In this document: positions 47,737-58,956 of the stretch, piece after piece | Position numbering within the stretch: position 1 is the first letter of the stretch | Layout: every line of letters begins with the position of its first letter | From: Owenia fusiformis | Taxonomy: Eukaryota; Annelida; Polychaeta; Sabellida; Oweniidae | DNA: 64,000 bases | Direction of reading: 5' to 3' | Assembly: GCA_903813345.2 (NCBI GenBank) | Contig: CAIIXF020000005.1 | Span: forward strand, 26,787,375 to 26,851,374 | Notes under the pieces: generated by a model | The model's database searches: none | What the model saw: only the letters and a program-made list of their open reading frames with translations | What the model was told of the DNA's origin: nothing | Position numbers and translations under genes: made by a program

Positions 47737-47879
47737 CTATATCAACGGTCTCACCAAGGTAAAGTTGTGTATCTGTTAAACCGCTCACATCCACTCCATA
47801 TGTCTCCTTCATATTGGTTATAAATACTTTGCCTGAAATAACACTAAGTCCTATCAAAGAAAATTTAAAATCAATCTTC

Positions 47880-49060
47880 AAAGAGTGCCCATGTAAAATT
47901 CGTTTAAAAAGTATTTTGATCTATGGGATGGTGTCATGGCATAATCTTATGACCATAGACTACATCCTCCGATCATAGGGCTTCAAATTCCAGAATATGT
48001 TCTCTCTTTTTAAAGGAAGTGCGCATTCTGGATGCATGTCATGTGAATTCCTGAAAAACTGATTTTAAAAATACCTGCCGGTTTCAAAATGGCCACCAAT
48101 TTTACTGTATTTTAGGCACAACATATAAAGCTGTAAAGTTAATAATTTTAAATGCAACCCTATACAAAAAATGACTAAATTAAAAATCTAATTATCTAAA
48201 AAATGGCAGCCATCTTGAAAAACGATGGTCGATTTTACGATTTTTGTTGTATCTGAAAAAGTACTGGAGCGATTTTGTTAATAGGGTATGCCATGATACC
48301 GTGCCAGGTCTTTTACTAACCATGGGCAGTTTTAAGCCCATGTACTAACTCAAGAAAATTGGAATATACTGTTTGAGAAAATTGAAAATATCAATGTATA
48401 GTATCTGGAAAATGCACTCATAATATTAATTTTTCAAAAGAAGAATATGTCCAAATACCATTTGCGAAATTCATTGCTTTCAAATATACAGGGTGAACCA
48501 AAAAGGTAACCGAAACACATGTACGTTTTAACTCAGTCATTCATCACGGGTTTGATGTGATATTTGGCACACTTGTTCGATGTTCTTTCATTCTACCAAG
48601 TTTCAATGCATCCATAAAATTGTGACCATTTGGGATAGACCAATCCATAAATCAGGCATGTCTTTTGATGCCATGTAACTTCTGCTAGATTTAAGACATC
48701 CTTCTTCAAAGGACTTCATTTATGCTTAAATTCATATATACTTGTAAAATACCCTTGCAGCAAGGATGGATTTAAGACTGAGTGACTTTTAAGGTACTCC
48801 TCGCTAAATTGTTTCTGGATCTTCAGATACGTAGAGCAACCTTAAATGCAGCATAAGATAACAAAGGATACTTTGTAAAATTTGTGATTGTAAATTTGAA
48901 ATGCTTGGACCCTCATATCATAAATCACGTTCGATTCCCTGATAGTGAAACATGTATTATACTGTAGTTGTAACAAATAAAAAAATTAAGGGGAAAAATA
49001 AAAAAGATCTTTAAGGTACCCAAAAAGCTTGTTGCAAGGGTTCACCTTTATATTTCATAA
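47880..49060 (-). other. Intron 1 of copy A
   Basis: Contains a decayed repeat with AAAATGGCCACC / AAAATGGCAGCCAT-type blocks (about 48080-48240), similar in style to the sequence at 63840-64000. A single CAGGGTGAACCAAAAA transposon end lies at about 48489. No exon seen. Confidence 0.5.
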
Positions 49061-49490
49061 ATATTTACCGAACGCGATGATATCGGAACGAGAAATGATT
49101 TTTCCTTGTTTTAAGAACTCATGAAAGTCTTCTGTTGTGTTCAAGTAAATCGGTAATTTTTCTCCACCAGCTATAAGCGAGAATGTTTTTTCATATACAG
49201 TGAAGTTAGTGGGTGTCGTGTTCCTTAGTGGTTTCCTGGTTGAGCATGAAGCTGGTTGCTTTGATTCTCCATATTTAGAAAAAATCAAGAAAATACTGAC
49301 AATGATGATGAATTTTGAACCCTTCATATTCATAACTTTCCTTTGAAATGATGTAGAAATCAATCACATATCTAATTAATGTTACTGTTGCTCAAATACA
49401 ATCATATCTGATCGTACGTACAACTGCGAACCCATATTGCCATAAAGACTGATATATAGTAGATTCGCATGTTTTACTTCCACGTACATA

Positions 49491-50493
49491 TATAGGGTGT
49501 CTCAAAAAATGTACCCAAAAGTATATCAACAGCATAGACAAACCAATCAATATTTTCAGACATTTTTGCATGTTCTTGTAGTCGAAACATGTAAGCTTTT
49601 TCCCCTTTACTCAGTTTTTAATTCAATTTTGCCTTTTTGATACTTTAACCCTTTACCTTTTACACCACATAATCAATGTAACCTCATATTTCGATGACAG
49701 TCTGCATCCTTACTAATACATTGTTCATCACATTTGATATTTCTGGTGGAATGTTTTGATTTCTGTTTGGATGCTGGTCTTAAGTTGTTCTAGGTCTCTT
49801 AGCTTGGGTTTAGCATAAAAATGGTCCTTGAATTAGCCCCAGAGAAAAAAGTATGTGCCGTCAAAGCTGGTGAATAGGGAGGCCCTCACAATTTATTATA
49901 GCCCCCTTATACAAAGAGGTCAGATGTTCAAGAAACTACATTGGTTGGGATTCTAGTGTAGCCTTTGTTGAATGTAGAGGGGCTCAATCAATTTGAGACC
50001 ACTGTGTTTTCATTTGGATTTCACTTGGTCTCCAGGCTACCCTACGTAACTCTGGAAGGTAACTCCTGAATCATTTGCCGATAATTGACCTGATTCTCCG
50101 TGTTTGTTCTGCCATCGTCATCCTCAACCATCTTTCTTTGTGGCTTTTTGAAAGAGTGTTTTAATGCTCATTCGAAACAAAAAGACCTAGAACAATTTAA
50201 GGGCAACATCCAAGGAGAAAAACAAAACATTCCACCTGAATTATTATCAAATGTGATGAACAATGAAGCAGTGAGGATACAGGCTGTCATCTAAATATGG
50301 GGTTACATCGATTATGTGGTGTAAAAGGTAAAGGGTTGAAGCATCAAAAAGGTAAGACTGAAATAAAAATGGTGTATTGGGGAGAAAACTTTCATGTTTT
50401 GACTACATGACCATGCAAAAAATGTCTGAAAGTATTGATTTGTTTATCTGTGATGTTGATATACTTTGGGTACATTTTTTGAGAGACCCGATA
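49491..50493. mobile_element. Palindromic mariner-like element
   Basis: The ends are TAGGGTGTCTCAAAAAATG and the inverse CATTTTTTGAGAGACCCG. The arms pair over about 450 bp each. On the plus strand at 50160-50294 a decayed C-terminal transposase reading remains (LEQFKGNIQ, IPPELLSNVMNNEAVRIQAVI), and the other arm carries the same segment inverted. It appears to be two transposon 3' ends joined head to head. Confidence 0.75.
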
Positions 50494-50681
50494 TTAGTAG
50501 TAATGAGACAAATGCAGCTTTGAAACTAATTGAGTTAGATTGGTATTAACCTTCCAAAAAATTGAACATACGTTTTAGCCTGACATTTTAAGCACAAGCA
50601 AGGATGTGGATCCTTCTAATTGTCAAAGGCCATTTTGAAATATGCATAATGATGTATGCATTCTAAAAAATAAGATACATA

Positions 50682-51530
50682 TACACTCCCCTTCATAAGT
50701 TTGGCAACCTTAGTTCCCCATTGAACTACGTGTTAAAGCCTCTTTACCTTTGAATTTTTATTTACTTAACCTGCGATGAAAATACTTATACTATTGATGG
50801 AAACGTAATTTGACTTAATTCCAATACCTCCAAATTTTCTCAATTTTTTCCTCAATTACAATAGGTCGAAAATTGATGATAAATTTGATGAATTTTTGAA
50901 AATCGACATTCCCATGTTAAATGGTAGGTTTGCCGCGCAAGTCATATGACATAATATCCATCAGTCAGATTTTTTTGCTAAAAAATTTTTGTTGCTAAAA
51001 GATTTTTAACAAAAATGTGATACCTTTCTTCAGGATCAACAAAGTTATTGCTCTTTCATGTCTATAAAGTCAAAATTATTTTTCAAAAAACCTCTCCCAT
51101 TGAAATAACACAGGAGGCGAAAAGTGATTTTCAAAAATGACTTTGAAGCTCTGTAACTTTAGTATTCATCAAGTAAGCTAAACACTTAGTGTAGAAAAAG
51201 TTAAACAATTCAATTTTCTACATAAAAATATTTTTTGCTGAATCTTTCACTGAATAGATATCCTGATTTCTCATTTGCCCCGAACCCACCATTTCCCATT
51301 GGTTTACATGAGAATGTCGATGTTCAAAAATTCATCAAATTTATCATCAATTTTCGACCTATTGTAATCGAGGAAAAAAATTGGGAAAATTTGGAGGTAT
51401 AGGAAATAAAGTTAAGTTATTTCATCGCAGGTTAAGTAAATAAAAATTCAAATGTAAAGAGGCTTTAATATAACACGTAGTTCAATGGGGGAGCTACAGT
51501 AAGTTTGCCAAACTTATGGAGGGGAGTGTA
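50682..51530. mobile_element. 849-bp foldback element
   Basis: The ends are TACACTCCCCTTCATAAGTT and the inverse AACTTATGGAGGGGAGTGTA. Arms of about 200 bp each share AACTACGTGTTA, AGCCTCTTTAC and the GTTAAGTAAATAAAAATTCA-type block. Non-coding. Confidence 0.85.
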
Positions 51531-52532
51531 CCTTATAAGATGAAGTCAAAAATTACTTTGCCCACATTCTTATTTGACATGACCTAGAGTTTTTAAGTTT
51601 ATGATATTTTTGTCTATGTCTGTTACCGTTGCATTGAATCAATTCACGTACATGTACCATTTTGAAACAATGCATTATTTCTAGGACTAATAAGTTACAA
51701 TTTATGAAAAATTCAATGTTAGGTTGACTTGTACAATAAAATTAAATACATATGGAGATGAATCATGTAATCATGTAGGCCTAATGACGCATTAGTAAAG
51801 TATGATAACCTGAAATGTCATCGTCAACTTAACTCAAAATGATTAAAATTCAATGATCACATATGTTCATGTTACAATGGCTACCATGGCAATAAAATAA
51901 CAGGTTTACAATAGACCTGACAAAAGACGAGATGCAAGTAAAAATAATTTTGATTTACAGCATTAAAAATTCAAAATTCAGACGCTGACCAGTCAAACTG
52001 TCAAAGCGATATCATTGAAATCTACATGTAAAATTACGTCGAGAAAAATGTGGATTTAAAGATGGTTTATCAACTATGAAAATTCAATTTTCTTTGAAAA
52101 TGTGACTTCTAGGTAAGGGAGATTGCCCATAGACAGATAGACCCCATATTATAAAATTGCAAAAAGTGAAATATCTTTTCTTGTATTGGGCAAATAATAT
52201 TTCTTTAACTGAGCACATTTAAATTTGTAGAACTATCAGATACATAAGGGTAATATGATTCAACCACTAGAACTGATGAACATTCAAGTGTAAGGGGAGT
52301 TTCTAACATACCTGCCATATTATCTGACCCAGATAAGCGACCTAGTGGTGGAACAGGTAAGTACATACTTGCCCGTAGCCAGCTTTTACCAGGAGGCAGA
52401 GAGGGGGAGCTTTTTTCCAGGGGGGGGGAGCTTTTTCACAATTTTGGCTAAAAATCATGCGAAAAACTCTCAGAATGGTGAAAAACTGCATGATTTTGAA
52501 AGAAATTCTGGCCAGGGGGTGGGGGAGCTTAT
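51531..52532. other. Intergenic sequence
   Basis: AT-rich. A repeat beginning CCGTAGCCAGCTTTTACC, with G-rich tracts, starts at about 52372 (compare 26350). No gene seen. Confidence 0.45.
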
Positions 52533-53498
52533 CTTGAACACTTTGAAGTACAGTTCCTTAATACATGTAGGTCGTTCAGTTTTCTTGTTTTTGTTCTACA
52601 CAACACTTGCGTTTAATAGCCATGCGTAATTATTAATAAGCGTAATCAGATTATTTCAAGTGTCGAAATAGCTTATTTTCCTCGACGTATCAACACAAAG
52701 CTAGATTCACTTACCGTTATATTGAGCGATCTAGATCCGTCAATTATAATTGTTTTCACTCATCGGCTTTAGTGGGCCGCGATACCTTTTATTTCATTCA
52801 TTTGACACGCAATTGATATATAGGCAACAAATCAAATGATTCTTCTTCATTTTGGAATGTTTCTCCTACCCGATATTCAAAGATGTGTCTTAAATATTAT
52901 ACTTTACATTGATCACGATTCTTGTACTTTCTGTCTTTACGACTCTCGTTCACATTTGCAAGAGTTGTTGATTGCATTGCCTTGATCGTTGGTCGAACTT
53001 CGATTCCAACTTAATCAGATTAATCAATTAAGAAATGTAATTTCATGTTTATCCAAGCAAATAATTGTAACAACTACATTATTTTTTAGCAGTTTTGACA
53101 CCTAAGCAGGGTAGCCTAGTGGCGTAGACTGAGGCTACTTTGCGGTTGAACGTCGTGGGATACGGAGGTCCCGCGTTCGAGCCCCAGGTACGGAGTTGTT
53201 GATCATTGTCACTACGGACACCCGGTCCGAAGGTCCAACCGTTTACCGGCCCTTGGCATGGGTTGGTTCTCTGGCCGCTCTTGCCGGAGACAGATTGTGA
53301 GACTGTGGTTGGTTCCTCCACTAACGTGCTTTAGTAAACTCCGGAAGTCATATAGTATGGTAGCGGGCCCCCACCAAGGGCAGTAGTGGAACGACGCGAA
53401 TCGGTCCCAGTATGGTTGCCTTGCAACTGAAGAGACTCGAGGAAATCATGCCATTCGCAGTGACCCAGAAAAGACTTTTGCTTCTTAATTTGACGTTT
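52533..53498 (+). repeat. 960-bp repeat ending in a tRNA-derived SINE, copy 2
   Basis: Same order as 14456-15412: a diverged AT-rich first part, then a roughly 410-bp GC-rich part that reads as identical to copy 1, with an A-box-like TAGCCTAGTGGC (about 53112-53123) and a B-box-like GTTCGAGCC (53175-53183). Confidence 0.78.
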
Positions 53499-54021
53499 TG
53501 ATTCAATTTTTTACATACTGTACTTTATTCATATTACTTTCCAGGCAGTTATGATTTTTAATAGTCAAATGAATGAACGAGACATCTAGATACTATTAAA
53601 TACATCTAGATAGTATCAAAACCATAATTCCATATATAAAACCATATATGAAATAACACTTGAAAACACAACACACATAGCTGCAATATCCGTAGCATTT
53701 GGCACAGTCGGTTCCCACGCTCTATCATTTTGTGCGGCCATCATAAGATAAGGAGGTACGGTTGATTGGACCATGGGCTTTCAACAGAGTCAAGAAATTG
53801 GCATGGATACTTTGAGAAATGAGGTAGCAACAAATGGAAACACCGGAATTATGACATTATGACAAGGCCCCAGAGGAAAAACAGCATTCGTGGGTAGCTT
53901 AATTTTTGTACCAATTAGAGCCATGACTTAAACTCAACCAAGAACGGTGGGGCAAAGTCCCTATGGGTCCCAATTGAGAATCAATTCAAATCAAAATCAA
54001 ATTGAGAATCAGATGACCTGC

Positions 54022-54916
54022 TAACACCCCAGTCACATTTCCTACGGCGACCTTGCGGTCTATCGTTTCTGCGGCCAGTAACATTTCTACGCTCGCCGTG
54101 GAATTTCTGCGCTCTCATACTTTTGCAGTCACATTTCCCACGGCAGCCGCACGGTGAATTTTAAATTTCTGTTGATAGATAATCCTTTTTTCATTTTATT
54201 TACATCGGGACAATTTATAAATGTTATTCACATGGCTTAAAGTCTTCAGGAATTTCAGGGAATTTCAGGAAAAAATGAGCCAAAATCTGACCCCATTGAT
54301 TTCAATACAAATCTGGATATATTTCTATGGGGGAGTAGGGGGCCAAACAAGGGTTTCATATTTGTCTACTTTTTCCTGTGAAAATACTTTTTCCTATTTT
54401 TAATGTATATGTAATGGGTCTACATTAATCTTAAAAAGCACTCAATCAATACTCCTTCATTCAAAATTTCTTAGAGGGAGGACCTGCCCAAACCCACCGA
54501 TATCTCGGCCCGCGTGTTTCGCCATTTAATTTTCAGGAAATTTGAAATTTGATGCTTTAAGCCATGTATTCATAGTGCTAGGATGTAATATCAAATGTAA
54601 AGTGACCGTGAAACATTGTTTTCCTACGCTCGCCGCAGAAATACACTGATTTAATTGATCTGCGGTCGACGCACGGCCTCCGTACGGCAAATGTGACTGG
54701 GGTGTTAGGCTCGATCTTCTACACAAAGATGAATTTTGAAAAAGAAAAAACTTAAGAACCGCGTGAACAGATATTTAAAATTCATCGTGCGGCTGCCGTG
54801 GGAAATGTGTCTGCAAAAGTATGAAGGCGCAGAAATTCTACGGCGAGCGTACTAAAGCTACTGGCCGCAGAAATGATAGACCACACGGCGGCCGTGGGAA
54901 ATGTGACTGGGGTGTA
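54022..54916. mobile_element. GC-rich inverted-repeat element
   Basis: The ends are ACACCCCAGTCACATTTCC and the inverse GGAAATGTGACTGGGGTGT. Arms of about 150 bp share CTATCGTTTCTGCGGCCAG, CTACGCTCGCCG and CGGCAGCCGCACG. A third end motif, AAATGTGACTGGGGTGT, lies inside at about 54690-54706, so the element may be a composite of two copies. Confidence 0.8.
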
Positions 54917-54959
54917 ATTTTCTTGCTAGAGCACTGACCTTCATTTTGATAAGATATAA

Positions 54960-56797
54960 TACAGGGTGGTCCAAAAAAGTGAACCCCTGCAACTGGCCAT
55001 ATTTCCCTTATTACTTGCAGGAATTCTTTTTTATTTTCACATGTTGTAGAGGAAGGTCTAAAATTTATGTTGGTACCATACATTTTTCTTAGTCTTGAAA
55101 TTTGCAGAAATTATAAGTCCTAACCAAACATTACTGAAAATGGACAAATTGTGATTTTCAATATCCGCGATTCTTCAACCCTTAAACACCTTTCCTCTGA
55201 GAATTTTTTAAGCTGCAGTCTTAAAGAACTAATATTTTCTGACTTTGTTCAATTTTAAATCCTGCACATTATGGCTTAAAACTAGCATCCTACATTTGTT
55301 AGTTGCAAAGTTATTGTGATCCAAAGAGATGTGCTAAGCTTCCACAGACGAAAACATTTTCCAGTGAAATCATGAGCATACCCCTATATGATCTTGAAAT
55401 GTCAATAACTTCATAAATCATGGACCAATTCTAATGATATATGGCTCAAAACATTGAATATTGGATTTTCTTTTGATTTTTAAAGTCCCCATCTAAAGTT
55501 TAAACCACTTTGGCTTATATTGTAGTCTTATCCAATGTTATCAAAGTGTGATATGTGAAACTTTTTTTTTAAATTTCAAAAAGTGGTTTTTGATAGACTT
55601 TTTGTTCCAAAATTTGTGAATTTATTTAAAACTAACTTTTAGAGGTCACACATATCTTTGAATTAGCAACAACTCATACCAATGCATAGCATTCATCCTC
55701 ACATGTTTTTTGCCGAAAAAATTAAGAAAATCGGTTCATAAATAAGCGAGAAATGAACTTATCAGTGCATGAAAATGGTTCCGAGAAAAATGCATTTAAA
55801 AATTCTAGTTCTCGTAGAAACCAATGGTACAATGATATCTAAAACATAATATATTCTTCCTTTTAACCTGGTTAGACAATCAACATTGGTATATTATTGA
55901 AGTCTAGCATAATCAGAAAAGATTGACGTCGAAAAAAAAATTTCAATTTTTTTCAAAATGTTTTTGGTACCTTAGTGACATCACTAATGGTGCAAAATAT
56001 TTGCTAAAATGCTAAAACATTGAAGTGGCCCATTAAATATGGCATTTTATTATTGAAATAGTGTGTCCTTTGATCAATCTTTGCATTGGTGTTAAAAAGA
56101 TAATCTTTTTCGAAATGCATTAAGAAATATTTGATGATTAAAAAATTTCAACTTTTTTTGAAAAATGGCGGGAAATTTGAATATTTGAGAAATGAAATGC
56201 TCACAACTTTTTTTTCCAAAAATTTTTTTCTTTCAAAAATCTCCAGAATAACTTTTTAAGTCATGACAAATAGTAAATGAATGATAAAAAAATATTTTCA
56301 AACTTTAGACGGGGACTTTAAAGATATTTGATGAAGGGGTTATCAGATTCCTGGTCACAGGGGGCAACTTCCTTCCATAAGAGGCCCCCCTCTAACTGTT
56401 GGTGTAGGTAACATACTCCTGAACTGTTGAACAGTTAAAAATGCTTCAAAATGATCAATGAAAGTGTGAAATGCGTTTTCTGCTTGAATAGTGTCCCTTT
56501 TGTCATATGGTATGGTTTTAAACTTGTATCTCTAACTGAAAGCTGTTTAAGATCATCCAATGTGTTTCAACAATTTCCATGAATCATATTTGTAAAATTT
56601 TGTACAATATCTAATTTCCAGGCATGTTTGTTAAACGCTTGTAATTTCTTCAAAAATTGAAGACTGAGAATAAATTATGGCATCAACCAAAATTTTAGAC
56701 CTTTCTCTACAACATGTGATAATATGAGCCAATTCATGCATGTATTAAGAAAAATGTAGCCTGTTGCAGGGGTTCACTTTTTTTGGACCACCCTGTA
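54960..56797. mobile_element. Mariner-like foldback element with a nested element
   Basis: The outer ends are TACAGGGTGGTCCAAAAAA and its inverse, followed by GTGAACCCCTGCAAC in both arms; TA flanks. Further arm homology includes ACATGTTGTAGAGRAAGGTCTAAAA. A second element at 55479-56323 has TTTAAAGTCCCC and CTAAAGTTT ends in inverted orientation. No intact coding frame. Confidence 0.85.
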
Positions 56798-57039
56798 TAT
56801 ATAGTTAATATGGAACAGGGAGGCACATTTATTTACTTCATGTTTGTGTGAAGTTATTATTGTCTTTGACTTCAAAACTGACAAAGTGATTTAAGCATAT
56901 TCTGGTTTAGCAAGAATTCACCAACTTATTTTGACGGGACTTAATACATGTATGAAATGGTTTTTATTTACATATTCAGGCAGTTGTCCTATAAGTTCTC
57001 AATTAGTAAGTTATATTTTTGTCAATTGCAATATTGAAA

Positions 57040-57045
57040 TTTATT
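57040..57045 (-). terminator. Candidate poly(A) signal, secreted-protein copy B
   Basis: AATAAA on the minus strand 17 nt after the stop at 57063, matching the spacing in copy A. Confidence 0.55.
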
Positions 57046-57387
57046 CTGAACACACAGCTTGTTTACATCGGAAATCTTAATATAATGGCAAGTGCATATG
57101 CATTACTATCTCGGAATGCTGATATTCCATGCACTTTCCCCCATCCATATTTATCTTCAGGAGGATATATCTGACACTATGGGATATAAACCATCTACAA
57201 TAACGTCAGGAGCAGCTTGAAAAACTGTAAATACTTCAGGCTTTGTACTGAATCCACCGGGGAATCCACAATCTTCGTCCGTTTCTAACACCATCCAAGA
57301 AACCCAAAGGGCAGAATCCTGCGAAATTGTCCCCTCCCATGATCCTGTATACAAATATAAAACATATTTCTTATTGGAGTATCATTT

Positions 57388-57492
57388 TTATGTCACCACC
57401 AGAAGTGATGACATTGTTATAGTCTACAACATTTTTGTGGATGGTGTTCTGCTGTTGGTGTTCCGCGTATGTAACAAATGACAGGTGGAGCC
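57388..57492 (+). repeat. GTCACCACC-family repeat, short copy
   Basis: Starts TTTTTATGTCACCACC, passes GTCTACAACATTTTTGTGG and ends GTAACAAATGACAGGTGG. It is in intron 2 of copy B, 44 bp upstream of exon 3 on the coding strand. Confidence 0.75.
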
Positions 57493-58149
57493 TATAAAGC
57501 TCCTCGCATATGAACGACCCCCCCCCGAAGTCAGTTTATAGGTTATAACAATAGAGTTTCAACCAAAAAGCAAAAACTTTGCCTCGAATTTTGGAGTTTT
57601 TGTAAAACTTAACATCGTTTTTCAAACCTTATTTCTTTAAACATAAAGTATATGATATTTAATCACGCGTACTGTATTTATGTAAATGTTAACTCAATGA
57701 TATTAATTTCTGCGTGTAGTTGTATTTTGAATATAGTATTCACTTACCACCAGACAATGTCATAGACATCTTTGGGTGAAGTCTATACCCTGCCATTTGC
57801 CCCTTAGCATTTCTGTAATATTTGGCCTGTGTCGGCGTTGTTTCAGTTATAACTCGCATACTGTTTTCTATTACAGCCGTAAGGAATATGAAGTCACCCA
57901 AATCAACAGTCTCACCAAGATATAGTTGCGTATCTGTTAAACCACTCACATCCACACCGTATTTCGTCATCATATTGGCGACAAATTCTCTGCCTTGAAA
58001 CAAAACATGTAACATATGAATATGTACCAACAAGTTCAGTCAGTTTTTGGTATGTCATACATCCAGATTTTATCAGCCATGTCCCTTGGAGAAAGTTGAA
58101 AATGATGAACACTAACTTCTAGTTTTTCGAAATGAAGAATATACCATAA

Positions 58150-58440
58150 CTAAATGTTTCCACGAAAAGGACCAGGTATGATATGGCAAGGAATTTCAGT
58201 CAATTATTGAGTCATATCTTTGATCATTAGTATTCTCTCAACACATTTCGAATCTCGTTTTTCTCATTTTTATTGCATGAATAAATCATACAAAAAAAAG
58301 TTATTCAAACTGGCAAAGGTAGAATGGCGTTGAAAGTCTAATTTGGAAGATATAAAATTTAGACCAAAATTAGGCTGAAAATGATAGTAGCATGAGATTT
58401 CCAAATGAGAAAATATGATGAGATATGTTCTTTACAACTA
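58150..58440. repeat. Repeat related to the inverted repeat at 62932-63631
   Basis: In intron 1 of copy B. Shares TGGCAAG...TTCAGTCA, TCATATCTTTGATCATTAGTA and TTTTTATTGCATGA with the right-hand repeat, but lacks the second arm. Confidence 0.55.
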
Positions 58441-58956
58441 TTATTAATATGGTATTATAAATTTTGTAAATACCTTTTGCGACGATTTCTGATTGTGAAG
58501 TGATTCCTGCACGGGCGAAAAAATCGTGAAAGAGATCTGTCCTATTGAAATGGCCTGTGGCTGGCCCTTCAGCTATGATAGAGAATGTCTTCTCGTAAAC
58601 GGTGAAGTTTGTTGGTATCGTGTTCTTGCATGGTTTCCTTGCGCATGGAAATTGTCCTGTTGCTGCCGCATATTGAGATAGCAAGAAAATACTGACTATG
58701 ATAAGTTTTGAACCCTTCATGTTCCTATCTTACCTTAGAACGATGTAGAAAACAAGTGCTGACTGCTCAGATACAATCTACGTGTAACTTCGAACTGATG
58801 GTTGCATATGCTTTTTATTCCATGAATAGTACTTTTACTTATAATTTATGTATTTTGCTCTGACGTCATTATGTCATCATATGATAAACTATGAAAAATA
58901 TTGATAAATCAAGTTAGGTTAAAAGTGCAAATAGACTAAAATATGTATATGTATTT

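Larger units (their letters stand above)
46152..49327 (-). pseudogene. Secreted protein of unknown family, copy A, exon 2 interrupted by a transposon
   Basis: Exons: 49069-49327, 47073-47832 (holding a 506-bp insert) and 46152-46411. All introns are phase 1. Without the insert and one target copy the frame gives 254 residues: a signal peptide (MKGSKFIIIVSIFLIFSKYG), an NFTVYEKTFSLI segment, the shared YGVDVSGLTDTQLYLGETVD stretch, RVITETT, an SMTLSGGK exon border, LWLALMVLDVDKECGF and the end AAIIRFPM. NTT and NFT are possible glycosylation sites. No known domain recognised. Paralogue B starts at 58720. As assembled, exon 2 runs from GETVDIA into transposon sequence, so this copy is probably non-functional unless another allele lacks the insert. 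Confidence 0.75.
57063..58720 (-). pseudogene. Secreted protein of unknown family, copy B, frameshifted in exon 3
   Basis: Exons: 58474-58720 (signal peptide MKGSKLIIVSIFLLSQY), 57748-57993 (246 nt, with YGVDVSGLTDTQLYLGETVD and MTLSGG) and 57063-57344. Intron phases are all 1, as in copy A. In exon 3 the frame reads GSWEGTISQD, LETDEDCGF and PEVFTVFQAAPDVIVDGLYP, then stops at 57157-57159. A second frame past that point resembles copy A to its end: DKYGWGK and ILRFPM at the stop 57063-57065. Compared with A the segment between has four extra bases. So either the protein is about 30 residues short or the assembly has an indel. Function unknown; secretion is inferred from the signal peptide. 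Confidence 0.75.

Noticed and set aside
49801-50295. Functional transposase in the 49491 element
   Set aside because: Only a C-terminal remnant is readable; the catalytic DDE part is absent.
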